Assembly (NCBI GenBank): GCA_027618855.1
Contig: JAQCID010000105.1
Span: forward strand, 1 to 5,138
Source of the DNA: Bacteroidota bacterium
Lineage (GTDB): Bacteria; Bacteroidota; Bacteroidia; Flavobacteriales_D; Sanyastnellaceae
DNA length: 5,138 bases
Reading direction: 5' to 3'
The stretch's first letter is position 1, and every line of letters begins with the position of its first letter. Of the stretch, positions 1 through 5,138 are shown piece after piece. The position numbers and the translations under genes were made by a program. Under the pieces are notes generated by a model. It had not been told where the DNA came from, ran no database searches, and saw only the letters and a program-made list of their open reading frames with translations.

Positions 1-595
1 TATACTTGATATGCGTGATCAGATCAGTTCCTGCGACAGCCGGGGCAAGATTTGTAGTGTCCGAAAGCGGAGAGAGTTTGTCCCCGAAATATGCACCACT
101 AATAATCGCGCCTGCAATCCATCCTTCTTCTAATCCGAGCGCTGTACCTATTCCCACCAAAGCGAGCCCCACCGTGCCCACCGTTCCCCATGAACTTCCA
201 GTTGCCAGGGAAAGCACCGCACAAACAACGCATGCTGCAAAGAGAAAGATACCAGGTTGCAAGATCAAAAGCCCATAATGAATAAACGCAGGAATGATTC
301 CGGCCATAAGCCACGTTCCTGCCAGTGCTCCTATAAGGAGTAGTATTAAAATGGCCTCAGTTGCTTGACCGATGCTGGATGCGATTGCATCTCGAATCTC
401 CTTCCATTTGGTTCCTCTAGCAACCCCAATGCCGCCTGCAATGAGAGCTGCAATAAGAAGTGCCATTTGATTTGACCCATAGGAACTGTCCTCTCCAAAC
501 CAAACCACATCCGCTGCGAGCATCACGATTAAAGCGATAACTGGAAACAGCGCTACAAGTAGCGACATTCTATTTGTGGTCGTTGGAGCGTTCAT
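1..595 (-). CDS. nhaC: NhaC-type Na+/H+ antiporter, N-terminal part (truncated by window edge)
   Basis: An inner-membrane secondary transporter expected to exchange Na+ for H+ (ion transporter superfamily, NhaC branch). The reading frame starts with ATG at 595-593 and stays open for 198 codons to the left edge, so the rest of the protein is missing. It is very hydrophobic, with likely membrane segments near residues 11-32, 43-59, 78-100, 108-130 and 137-155. The recognisable signatures are ATGSSWGT (131-138) and GAYFGDKLSPLSDTTNLA (167-184), the latter a hallmark of the NhaC family with acidic and Ser/Thr residues suited to ion binding. It starts 3 bp after the yajC stop codon and is probably the last visible gene of the nusB operon. 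No Shine-Dalgarno sequence lies at the right distance; the upstream stretch is A-rich. Met10 is an alternative start. The family call is confident; the transported ion is inferred from the family, and related amino-acid/H+ antiporters are possible. Confidence 0.9.
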   Translation of the reverse strand, partial: MNAPTTTNRMSLLVALFPVIALIVMLAADVVWFGEDSSYGSNQMALLIAALIAGGIGVARGTKWKEIRDAIASSIGQATEAILILLLIGALAGTWLMAGIIPAFIHYGLLILQPGIFLFAACVVCAVLSLATGSSWGTVGTVGLALVGIGTALGLEEGWIAGAIISGAYFGDKLSPLSDTTNLAPAVAGTDLITHIKY

Positions 596-598
596 GGC

Positions 599-922
599 TT
601 ATGCGTTCTTTTGTTTCATATCCTCCTCGTCAGCTCCACCTTTAGGAGAGACAGCCGTTTTATCTACACGAACTTTCCCGCTTTCAAGCTCCATCATGAC
701 TGTTAGATCGCTCACAGAAATCACTTTTCCATGTAGGCCACCTATTGTAACCACTTTGTCGCCTTTAGAAATCCCTTCTCGGAACGTTTTTGCTTCCTTT
801 TGGCGCTTTACCTGAGGTCTGATCATGAAGAAGTACATGATGAGGAACATCCCTCCAAGAAGGATGATGAATGAGAAATCAGTTCCTTCTGCTGGTGCTT
901 GTAGTAAAATATTAAAGTTCAT
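599..922 (-). CDS. yajC: YajC, Sec translocon accessory subunit
   Basis: A small single-pass inner-membrane protein that associates with SecDF and SecYEG and helps protein export; it is not essential in the species studied. At 107 residues it has the normal family length. A short periplasmic N-terminus is followed by one membrane helix (about 16-34), then the typical MIRPQVKRQKE segment (33-43) just inside the membrane, and a cytoplasmic domain with KGDKVVTIGGLHGKV (53-67), the usual YajC signature. The C-terminus is acidic and then basic. It lies 28 bp downstream of the DUF1573 gene and 3 bp upstream of nhaC, all on the same strand. The nusB - DUF1573 - yajC order is common in Bacteroidota. 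No Shine-Dalgarno sequence precedes the ATG. Confidence 0.95.
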   Translation of the reverse strand: MNFNILLQAPAEGTDFSFIILLGGMFLIMYFFMIRPQVKRQKEAKTFREGISKGDKVVTIGGLHGKVISVSDLTVMMELESGKVRVDKTAVSPKGGADEEDMKQKNA

Positions 923-950
923 TGTATGAATGGTTTGTGTCTATTTAAAG

Positions 951-1457
951 TCAAAGGTCATTGTCAATATCTGAAGGAGTATAATCGGGTCCGATGACAT
1001 CTCCTGTTAATTTAAGTTCAATCGTTGAAGGTCTTGAATTCGTGACAACGTTGACTATTTTATTTTGTTTCCCTGTTCTGTCAGCACTGTTAAACTCAAC
1101 AAGTATTTCGCCTCCTTGGCCAGGTTCTATTGGTGTTTTCGGCCAATCTTTTGCGACCGTACATCCGCAAGGAGCATGTACGTTCGCGAGCAGCAATGGT
1201 GCATCGCCACGATTGATGAAAGAAAACGAGTGGGTGATGCGTTTGCCTGCTACAATGGTTCCGAAATTGAACTCCAAGTGATCCATTTCTATAGAAGCGC
1301 TTGTGTTGGCGACATCCATACCCTCTGATGCGGTGGCTTTAATATCGATCAACTTAGTGCTCATTTTTTTTGAGGTTGAATCGAGACAACTCGAACCAAC
1401 AAGGCACAACAATAGTGTCAAAACGGATGGGACCATTTTTGAGCGTGTGCCCATCAT
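951..1457 (-). CDS. DUF1573 domain lipoprotein
   Basis: A 168-residue predicted lipoprotein of unknown biochemical role. The N-terminus has a basic patch, a hydrophobic stretch (about 9-20) and a lipobox-like GSSC with the candidate lipidated cysteine at 24, followed by a Ser/Thr/Lys-rich linker. A DUF1573 domain covers about 56-155: FNFGTIVAGK (63-72), a HAPCGCTVAKDWPKTPI segment (94-110) with Cys97 and Cys99, then EPGQGGEILVEFNSADRTGK (111-130) and a VVTNS strand. This is the beta-sandwich, ASH/MSP-like type of domain expected outside the cytoplasm. The ATG at 1457-1455 overlaps the nusB stop by one base (TAATG), which suggests translational coupling. A second ATG follows at once (1454-1452), so the start could be one codon later. 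The lipobox is not ideal (Gly at -3), so lipidation is probable, not certain. The family call is strong; the function is not known. Confidence 0.92.
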   Translation of the reverse strand: MMGTRSKMVPSVLTLLLCLVGSSCLDSTSKKMSTKLIDIKATASEGMDVANTSASIEMDHLEFNFGTIVAGKRITHSFSFINRGDAPLLLANVHAPCGCTVAKDWPKTPIEPGQGGEILVEFNSADRTGKQNKIVNVVTNSRPSTIELKLTGDVIGPDYTPSDIDNDL

Positions 1458-2398
1458 TATATCAACCCTCTTCCAGTCTTTTTGATGTCTCCGGATTCAT
1501 GAAGTGACGTGAACAGTTGGTCGAGTATGCCATTGATAAAGCCATGACTCTTTTCCGTGCTGTAGTACTTCGATAATTCAATGTATTCGTTGAGCGTAAC
1601 CTTCAATGGAATTGACTCAAAGGTCTTGGCCTCTGCGAGGGCCATTTTCATTAAGATTCGATCTATTAAGGCGATACGCTCAAGTTCCCAGTTTTGTGCC
1701 CCCTCCTTAATGAGCTTTTCATTCAGCACACCCTGAGCGAGTGTCTGAGTGAACAATCCGACCATGAATTCCTTGTCGTCATCATCATTCCTCCAAACAG
1801 GCATGATATCGACTTCTTCATCCTCTTCATTGATGTTTTTGATCGTTTTAATCACCATAGAACTTGCGAGGTCTAGATCGTCAACCCAAAAAATGCTCTC
1901 TTCTTCAAGCATGTCTTGAAATGCTGTCTCGTTGATTAAGTGTTTGCGGAACATACGTATAAGAGATTCTCTGTCGTGACGAAAACTTCTCTCATCAGAA
2001 CTCATATATGTGGTATACACTTCATTCTCGATGAGAGAACGATGCAAATTGCGAAGTAATTCACGGTGCTTCCCCCATCCTACACCTGTTTCTGAGAGCC
2101 TGTTCTTAAGTTGTTTGCTGTTTGCGAGTACGCGTAAAGCAGCATTTCGAACAAATTTTGTGTTGGGATGAAGATCCTCCTCAGTGGGAAGTTGTTTCTT
2201 TCTTCCAGCTTCAATTTTGTCTATTGCGAGACCTTGCATTTCTGCAATCATAGAAATGAGTAGCAGGTATAACTGATACATCTTATCTATACTGTGGTCA
2301 AGTGCCTTTTTTGCTTTTGTGGTGTCAAGGTCTTCGTCCTGATAAAAACCGTAAAGGATTTGAAGGATCTTAATTCTAAGGTGTCGTCTGTTCAGCAT
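1457..2398 (-). CDS. nusB: Transcription antitermination factor NusB, Bacteroidota long form
   Basis: NusB binds boxA RNA together with NusE (ribosomal protein S10) and supports antitermination in rRNA operons. The protein has 313 residues, against about 140 in E. coli. The first NusB helix is at the very N-terminus (RRHLRIKILQILYGF, 4-18). The rest of the fold is at the C-terminus: DDKEFMVGLFTQTL (207-220), NWELERIALIDRILMKMALA (236-255), IPLKVTLNEYIELSKYYS (263-280) and SHGFINGILDQL (284-295), matching the classic VPYKVAINEAIELAK and HKFVNGVLD motifs. The roughly 170 residues between them are a mainly charged, probably helical insertion, which I recall as typical of Bacteroidota NusB. The conserved N-terminal helix directly after the ATG at 2398-2396 supports this start. 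It is the first gene of the leftward operon, divergent from the DUF4249 gene. Confidence 0.95.
   Translation of the reverse strand: MLNRRHLRIKILQILYGFYQDEDLDTTKAKKALDHSIDKMYQLYLLLISMIAEMQGLAIDKIEAGRKKQLPTEEDLHPNTKFVRNAALRVLANSKQLKNRLSETGVGWGKHRELLRNLHRSLIENEVYTTYMSSDERSFRHDRESLIRMFRKHLINETAFQDMLEEESIFWVDDLDLASSMVIKTIKNINEEDEEVDIMPVWRNDDDDKEFMVGLFTQTLAQGVLNEKLIKEGAQNWELERIALIDRILMKMALAEAKTFESIPLKVTLNEYIELSKYYSTEKSHGFINGILDQLFTSLHESGDIKKTGRGLI
1466..1474 (-). promoter_or_regulatory. Possible Shine-Dalgarno site for the DUF1573 gene
   Basis: Within the last codons of nusB the minus strand reads GGAAGAGGG, ending 8 nt before the ATG at 1457. This purine-rich run resembles a ribosome binding site and supports the 1457 start. 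Ribosome binding sites are mostly not used in this phylum, and the stretch also encodes Gly-Arg-Gly of NusB, so it may be accidental. Confidence 0.35.
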
Positions 2399-2415
2399 GT
2401 CGTCGTTACGTGATG

Positions 2416-2423
2416 CGAATTTA
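2416..2423 (-). promoter_or_regulatory. Weak candidate -7 box for nusB
   Basis: On the minus strand TAAATTCG lies 17 nt before the nusB ATG and differs by one base from the Bacteroidota -7 consensus TAnnTTTG. No clear TTG -33 element sits 17-23 nt upstream. The nusB operon needs a promoter in or near this short divergent region, and this is the best match I could find, but it is weak. Confidence 0.3.
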
Positions 2424-2434
2424 GGTAATTAGAC

Positions 2435-2466
2435 TTGTAAATACTCACTACTTCCCTCTACTTTTG
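2435..2466 (+). promoter_or_regulatory. Bacteroidota-type promoter for the DUF4249 gene
   Basis: A TTG at 2435-2437 (-33 element) is separated by 21 nt from TACTTTTG at 2459-2466, an exact match to the Bacteroidota -7 box TAnnTTTG. The spacing is inside the accepted 17-23 range. Transcription would begin at about 2469-2473, which is at or next to the ATG at 2471, so the transcript should be leaderless or carry only a base or two of leader. It would drive the DUF4249, MuiA-family and AIM24-family genes. Confidence 0.7.
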
Positions 2467-2470
2467 CATT

Positions 2471-3415
2471 ATGATATTTTCACGATTTACGGCTTTCACT
2501 CTCGTTGCGCTTTTTCTATTAATCTTGTCCCCAAGCTGCACAAAGATGATTGAAGTGGAACTACCTGACTCAGAACCGTTTCTTGTTGTTGAAGGCAGTA
2601 TTCGAAATGGTGAAATACCCCTCGTTCTGTTGAGTAAATCGGCAGGTTATTTCGACCCTATTGCTGTTTCTTTAGAAGGGTTTTATCTGGGGGGGGCTTC
2701 AGTGACCGTTTCTGTAGATGGGATTCCATATCTGTTGGATGAGATTTGTACAGATGACCTTCCTCCTTCAGCTCTTGAGGAGGTGTCGATTGCACTAGGC
2801 GTCTCTGCAGAGATCTTGCTGGAATTTCCAATTTGTGCGTATACATCTTTTGACGAGCCAGCATTGGTAGGCAACTTTGGAACGGTGTATGATCTTCACG
2901 TGATCTACGAATCAATTGAAGTGACCTCATCCTCTAAACTAGAGAATCAAATCCCCATTGACACGTCCTATTTTCAGATCCCCTCCACGGCAACGAACGA
3001 TTCTCTGGGCTTGATGGCGACCTCCTACACTGATCCGGATACCCTTGGAAATTCATACCGCTGGTCGTCTCGAAGAGTAGGTAAGGATCCTTCATTTATT
3101 TATCCTCTGGGTTCCGCTTGGAATGACAGTTTCGGCAATGGGGTGCCCTTCGAATTTTTGGCCTTTAGATATTCTGCTGATTTCGATGCTGAGCCAGTGG
3201 GTGAGGCCGGATTTTGGAAAACAGGAGACACTGTTCTTGTTCGTCTTGAATCCATTGACAAGGCGGCTTATTCAGCTGTAATGACGTTCGAGTCTTCGGT
3301 CTCAGCTCAAGGTAACCCATTCGCACCCCCTACAAATGTAGAGTCCAATATAGCAGGCGGGCTTGGATGGTGGATTGCCTATTCGGCATCAGTGGATACC
3401 GTATTCTGTAACTGA
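2471..3415 (+). CDS. DUF4249 domain-containing lipoprotein
   Basis: A 314-residue predicted outer-membrane-type lipoprotein of a family largely restricted to Bacteroidota, with no established function. The signal peptide (1-22, hydrophobic 9-19) ends in LSPSC, with Cys23 as the likely lipidated residue. The mature start TKMIEVELPDSEPFLVVEG (24-42) is the classic DUF4249 opening. It continues with LLSKSAGYFDP (53-63), a beta-rich middle, TGDTVLVRLESIDKAAY (251-267) and the family's most typical motif GNPFAPPTNVESNIAGGLG (281-299). The domain fills the whole mature protein, so the gene is full length. Members often sit beside a TonB-dependent receptor; here there is none, and a MuiA-family gene follows 25 bp downstream. 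Codons for Leu73-Gly74-Gly75 contain a run of eight G (2689-2696). The signal peptide supports this ATG; the next in-frame ATG (Met26) would remove it. The upstream promoter nearly abuts the start codon. Confidence 0.92.
   Translation: MIFSRFTAFTLVALFLLILSPSCTKMIEVELPDSEPFLVVEGSIRNGEIPLVLLSKSAGYFDPIAVSLEGFYLGGASVTVSVDGIPYLLDEICTDDLPPSALEEVSIALGVSAEILLEFPICAYTSFDEPALVGNFGTVYDLHVIYESIEVTSSSKLENQIPIDTSYFQIPSTATNDSLGLMATSYTDPDTLGNSYRWSSRRVGKDPSFIYPLGSAWNDSFGNGVPFEFLAFRYSADFDAEPVGEAGFWKTGDTVLVRLESIDKAAYSAVMTFESSVSAQGNPFAPPTNVESNIAGGLGWWIAYSASVDTVFCN
2689..2696 (+). repeat. Homopolymeric G8 tract inside the DUF4249 gene
   Basis: Eight consecutive G residues lie within codons 73-75 of the DUF4249 lipoprotein gene. 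The frame is intact with eight. Gain or loss of one G would shift the frame and truncate the protein after roughly a quarter of its length. Such tracts can be slippage-prone contingency sites in surface-protein genes, but a single sequence cannot show variation. Confidence 0.9.
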
Positions 3416-3440
3416 ACGCGACATACGTAACTTAACCCCC

Positions 3441-5012
3441 ATGAAATTTACGCTCTTACTATTCCCCATACTCTTTGCCTGCTCATCCTTGTTTTCTCAG
3501 GTTGAAATCGTGATGCCTGTCACCTCAGTGGAAGTTCATCAAGAGGGGGCAATGATTGAACACACCTCATTTATTCAGATAAATAGAACGCATGAAACAA
3601 TTGTCGTTCGTGGTCTTGCGTCTGATTTGATTCTCGGGTCCCTCTCCATAAGTTTGCCAAACGGCACGTCTATAGAGTCTCTACATTTTGAGTCAAAATC
3701 TCGTCCCACATCACGTGCGATAGAGATTAACAATATCAAAGACAGTATCGGTATTGTAGATTTAAAACGAAGAATGCAAGCGTCTATTCTTCATACCCTA
3801 AGTGAGGAGCAGACATTTCTAGCCGCAAATAGGAGCATAGGAAGCACGCAAGAAGTTCTTTTGGTGGACGATGTGATCGAGATGGCTGACTTTTTGCGTG
3901 AGCGGAACCAATCTCTCTCTCTGGAGATCCTCGATGTGACTCTAGAAATAGAAGAGTTGGACCTTGAATTAACACATCTAAAAGCACGCGAAAGTGCGCT
4001 TTATATGATCCACGCTGAACAAGAAGGAGTTTTGACGATGAAACTTAAGAACGCCGTTGTTTTTAAAAATGACATGGCGCTCTCGCTTAAATACCTCTCT
4101 CCATCGGCGCATTGGTCACCTGAGTATGAGGTGAACTTCTCATCTGACGGAATTCTGGTGAAGCGTTTTGCTTCGGTCGCCCAATCATCTGGCCTGCCTT
4201 GGAGTGCTTCTCCGTTAACACTTGTTTCAGGTCGTCCTTCAGGCTCTCTGATGCCACGTCCTTTTGATGATTGGATTCTGGATGTTTCTTCTTCACAACG
4301 TTTGTCTTCATATTCGAAGTATACTCCTGTGTTGATGGCAGATCGACAGTTGGATGACGATTATGAAGAAGGAATTCAAGAGGATGTTTCTTTTGTAGGC
4401 AAAACACGTCACAGATTTGAACTGGAGACCTCTTCAGTGATCTCGGGAGATGGTACGCTCAGTAGGGTTGAGATTGACACGTTTTATCTAGAGGGAGAAG
4501 TAAGGTACTTCGCGGCTCCAGCGATCAATACGGAGGCTTATTCTACAGCACGAATTGTCGATTGGTCAGGGAAAAAACTCATGGAAGGCAAAGCGCAGAT
4601 CATTGCAGACAACTCTTATCTGGGCAGTGTGTCACTTGATCTGCCTGTGATTGGCGATACGTTGGTGCTCTCTTTGGGCGCAAACCCAAACGTTCTGTGC
4701 TCTCGTACATTGTCTCATAAGGATTCAAAAGCTTCTTTTTTAAGCCGTAAAAAGGTCGTCTCCACTTGGGTGCTCGCGGCGGAGAATTTTCAATCAGACA
4801 CGATCTCAGTCGACCTTATAGATGCAATCCCATATCCAAGGTCGAATGACGGTGACATCGAAGTCTTTGTGGAGGTGTCTGATGGGGGGAGGATAGATCT
4901 GTTAAATCACCAAGTCATATTCCCGCTCATGTTGGCGCCAAATGAGCGCAGGCAGGTGTCAGTTGTCATTTCTGTAACGTATCCAAGGAACAAACAATTA
5001 AAGGGACTTTGA
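3441..5012 (+). CDS. MuiA-family secreted protein (DUF4140 - coiled coil - DUF4139)
   Basis: A 523-residue predicted exported protein of the 'mucoidy inhibitor MuiA' family, whose biochemical role is unknown. A signal peptide covers 1-20 (hydrophobic 3-14, probable cleavage after SLFSQ); LFAC at 11-14 makes lipidation of Cys14 a less likely alternative. A DUF4140-like region (about 28-95) opens with [17 protein letters not shown]. Residues 103-182 are charged and probably a helical coiled-coil hairpin. DUF4139 runs from about 205 to 515, with [18 protein letters not shown] (214-231), [16 protein letters not shown] (252-267), [15 protein letters not shown] (353-367), and the ending [20 protein letters not shown] (499-518). 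An acidic linker ([11 protein letters not shown], 305-315) splits the DUF4139 part. The ATG at 3441 is preferred over an in-frame ATG at 3363, which overlaps the previous gene and adds 26 residues ahead of a clean signal peptide. It lies 25 bp after the DUF4249 gene and 19 bp before the AIM24-family gene. No Shine-Dalgarno sequence is visible. Confidence 0.88.
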   Translation: MKFTLLLFPILFACSSLFSQVEIVMPVTSVEVHQEGAMIEHTSFIQINRTHETIVVRGLASDLILGSLSISLPNGTSIESLHFESKSRPTSRAIEINNIKDSIGIVDLKRRMQASILHTLSEEQTFLAANRSIGSTQEVLLVDDVIEMADFLRERNQSLSLEILDVTLEIEELDLELTHLKARESALYMIHAEQEGVLTMKLKNAVVFKNDMALSLKYLSPSAHWSPEYEVNFSSDGILVKRFASVAQSSGLPWSASPLTLVSGRPSGSLMPRPFDDWILDVSSSQRLSSYSKYTPVLMADRQLDDDYEEGIQEDVSFVGKTRHRFELETSSVISGDGTLSRVEIDTFYLEGEVRYFAAPAINTEAYSTARIVDWSGKKLMEGKAQIIADNSYLGSVSLDLPVIGDTLVLSLGANPNVLCSRTLSHKDSKASFLSRKKVVSTWVLAAENFQSDTISVDLIDAIPYPRSNDGDIEVFVEVSDGGRIDLLNHQVIFPLMLAPNERRQVSVVISVTYPRNKQLKGL

Positions 5013-5031
5013 TCTCAAAAAACGTAATCCC

Positions 5032-5138
5032 ATGAATTCCCACGAAGTAGACTACAAAATTTACGGAGATGATCTTCAGGCAGTAGAGATAGAATTAGAT
5101 CCTCAGGAAACAATTGTTGCTGAAGCTGGTGGAATGAA
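5032..5138 (+). CDS. AIM24 family (TIGR00266-like) protein, N-terminal fragment
   Basis: An ATG at 5032, 19 bp after the MuiA-family stop, opens a frame that stays open for 35 codons to the right edge. The peptide runs [20 protein letters not shown], then [14 protein letters not shown] (22-35). This matches the start of AIM24/TIGR00266 proteins, whose N-terminus carries an 'xxVEIxLDPGETVxAEAGAMxxM' pattern. The Gly at 34 stands where Ala is usual. There is no signal peptide, so a cytoplasmic or peripheral location is likely. The function of bacterial AIM24 proteins is not established; the yeast namesake is a mitochondrial inner-membrane protein. Only a small part is visible, so the call rests on the N-terminal motif. 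Confidence 0.8.
   Translation, partial: MNSHEVDYKIYGDDLQAVEIELDPQETIVAEAGGM

Noticed and set aside
6..314. Open frames on both strands across the left edge (90 and 71 codons)
   Set aside because: They are out-of-frame shadows of the NhaC coding sequence, whose own frame carries clear family motifs and lacks a stop to the window edge.
622..627. Perfect AGGAGG on the minus strand near the end of yajC, as a ribosome binding site for nhaC
   Set aside because: It is 26 nt from the nhaC ATG, too far. The nearby ATG it precedes is Met102 of YajC in the yajC frame, so the run simply encodes acidic residues.
2658..2930. Minus-strand open frames inside the DUF4249 gene
   Set aside because: Composition is unlike a real protein, there is no family resemblance, and the plus-strand gene is well supported over its full length.
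2932..2944. Perfect short inverted repeat CTCTA-AAC-TAGAG
   Set aside because: A 5-bp AT-rich stem inside the DUF4249 coding region, with no T-run and no regulatory context; probably chance.
3363..3440. In-frame upstream extension of the MuiA-family gene from an ATG at 3363
   Set aside because: It overlaps the end of the DUF4249 gene in another frame and puts 26 polar residues before a clean signal peptide that begins at the ATG at 3441.
3979..4002. GC-rich hairpin GCAC-GCGAAA-GTGC with flanking AAA/TTT, resembling a terminator
   Set aside because: The paired stem is only 4 bp before a bulge, it lies in the middle of an intact MuiA-family gene, and no T-tract follows.
4087..4407. 106-codon minus-strand open frame inside the MuiA-family gene
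   Set aside because: It is antisense to the conserved DUF4139 region and shows no recognisable motif or start signal.

Overview
The window looks like a chromosomal segment from a member of the Bacteroidota, most likely a flavobacterium-like lineage. The evidence is: a NusB of Bacteroidota type (about 313 residues with a large insertion); the gene order nusB - DUF1573 lipoprotein - yajC; a DUF4249 lipoprotein, a family almost confined to this phylum; a TTG-N21-TAnnTTTG promoter of the Bacteroidota sigma type; and a near absence of Shine-Dalgarno sequences. All family assignments come from reading the protein sequences; no database search was possible.

Left part (1-2398, minus strand). Four genes read leftward as one apparent operon: nusB (antitermination and rRNA transcription factor), a DUF1573 lipoprotein, yajC (Sec translocon accessory subunit) and the N-terminal 198 codons of an NhaC-type Na+/H+ antiporter that runs off the left edge. 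Spacing is tight: a 1-bp TAATG overlap between nusB and the DUF1573 gene, 28 bp before yajC, and 3 bp before nhaC. The first three are a familiar Bacteroidota arrangement; nhaC directly behind yajC is less expected.

Middle (2399-2470). A 72-bp divergent intergenic region holds a good Bacteroidota-type promoter for the rightward genes, so close to the ATG at 2471 that the mRNA should be leaderless or nearly so. A weaker candidate box faces nusB.

Right part (2471-5138, plus strand). Three genes read rightward with short gaps (25 and 19 bp): a DUF4249 outer-membrane-type lipoprotein, a secreted MuiA-family protein (DUF4140/coiled coil/DUF4139), and the first 35 codons of an AIM24-family (TIGR00266-like) protein running off the right edge. 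All three families are poorly characterised. The signal peptides place the first two in the envelope, so the cluster may be an envelope-related module, but that is inference.

There are no RNA genes, insertion sequences, CRISPR arrays or large repeats, and no gene-free stretch over 300 bases. No terminator is expected inside the window because both operons run off its edges. I found no strong candidate for a wholly new system; the points most worth checking are the leaderless DUF4249 promoter, the G8 tract inside that gene, and the DUF4249-MuiA-AIM24 neighbourhood.
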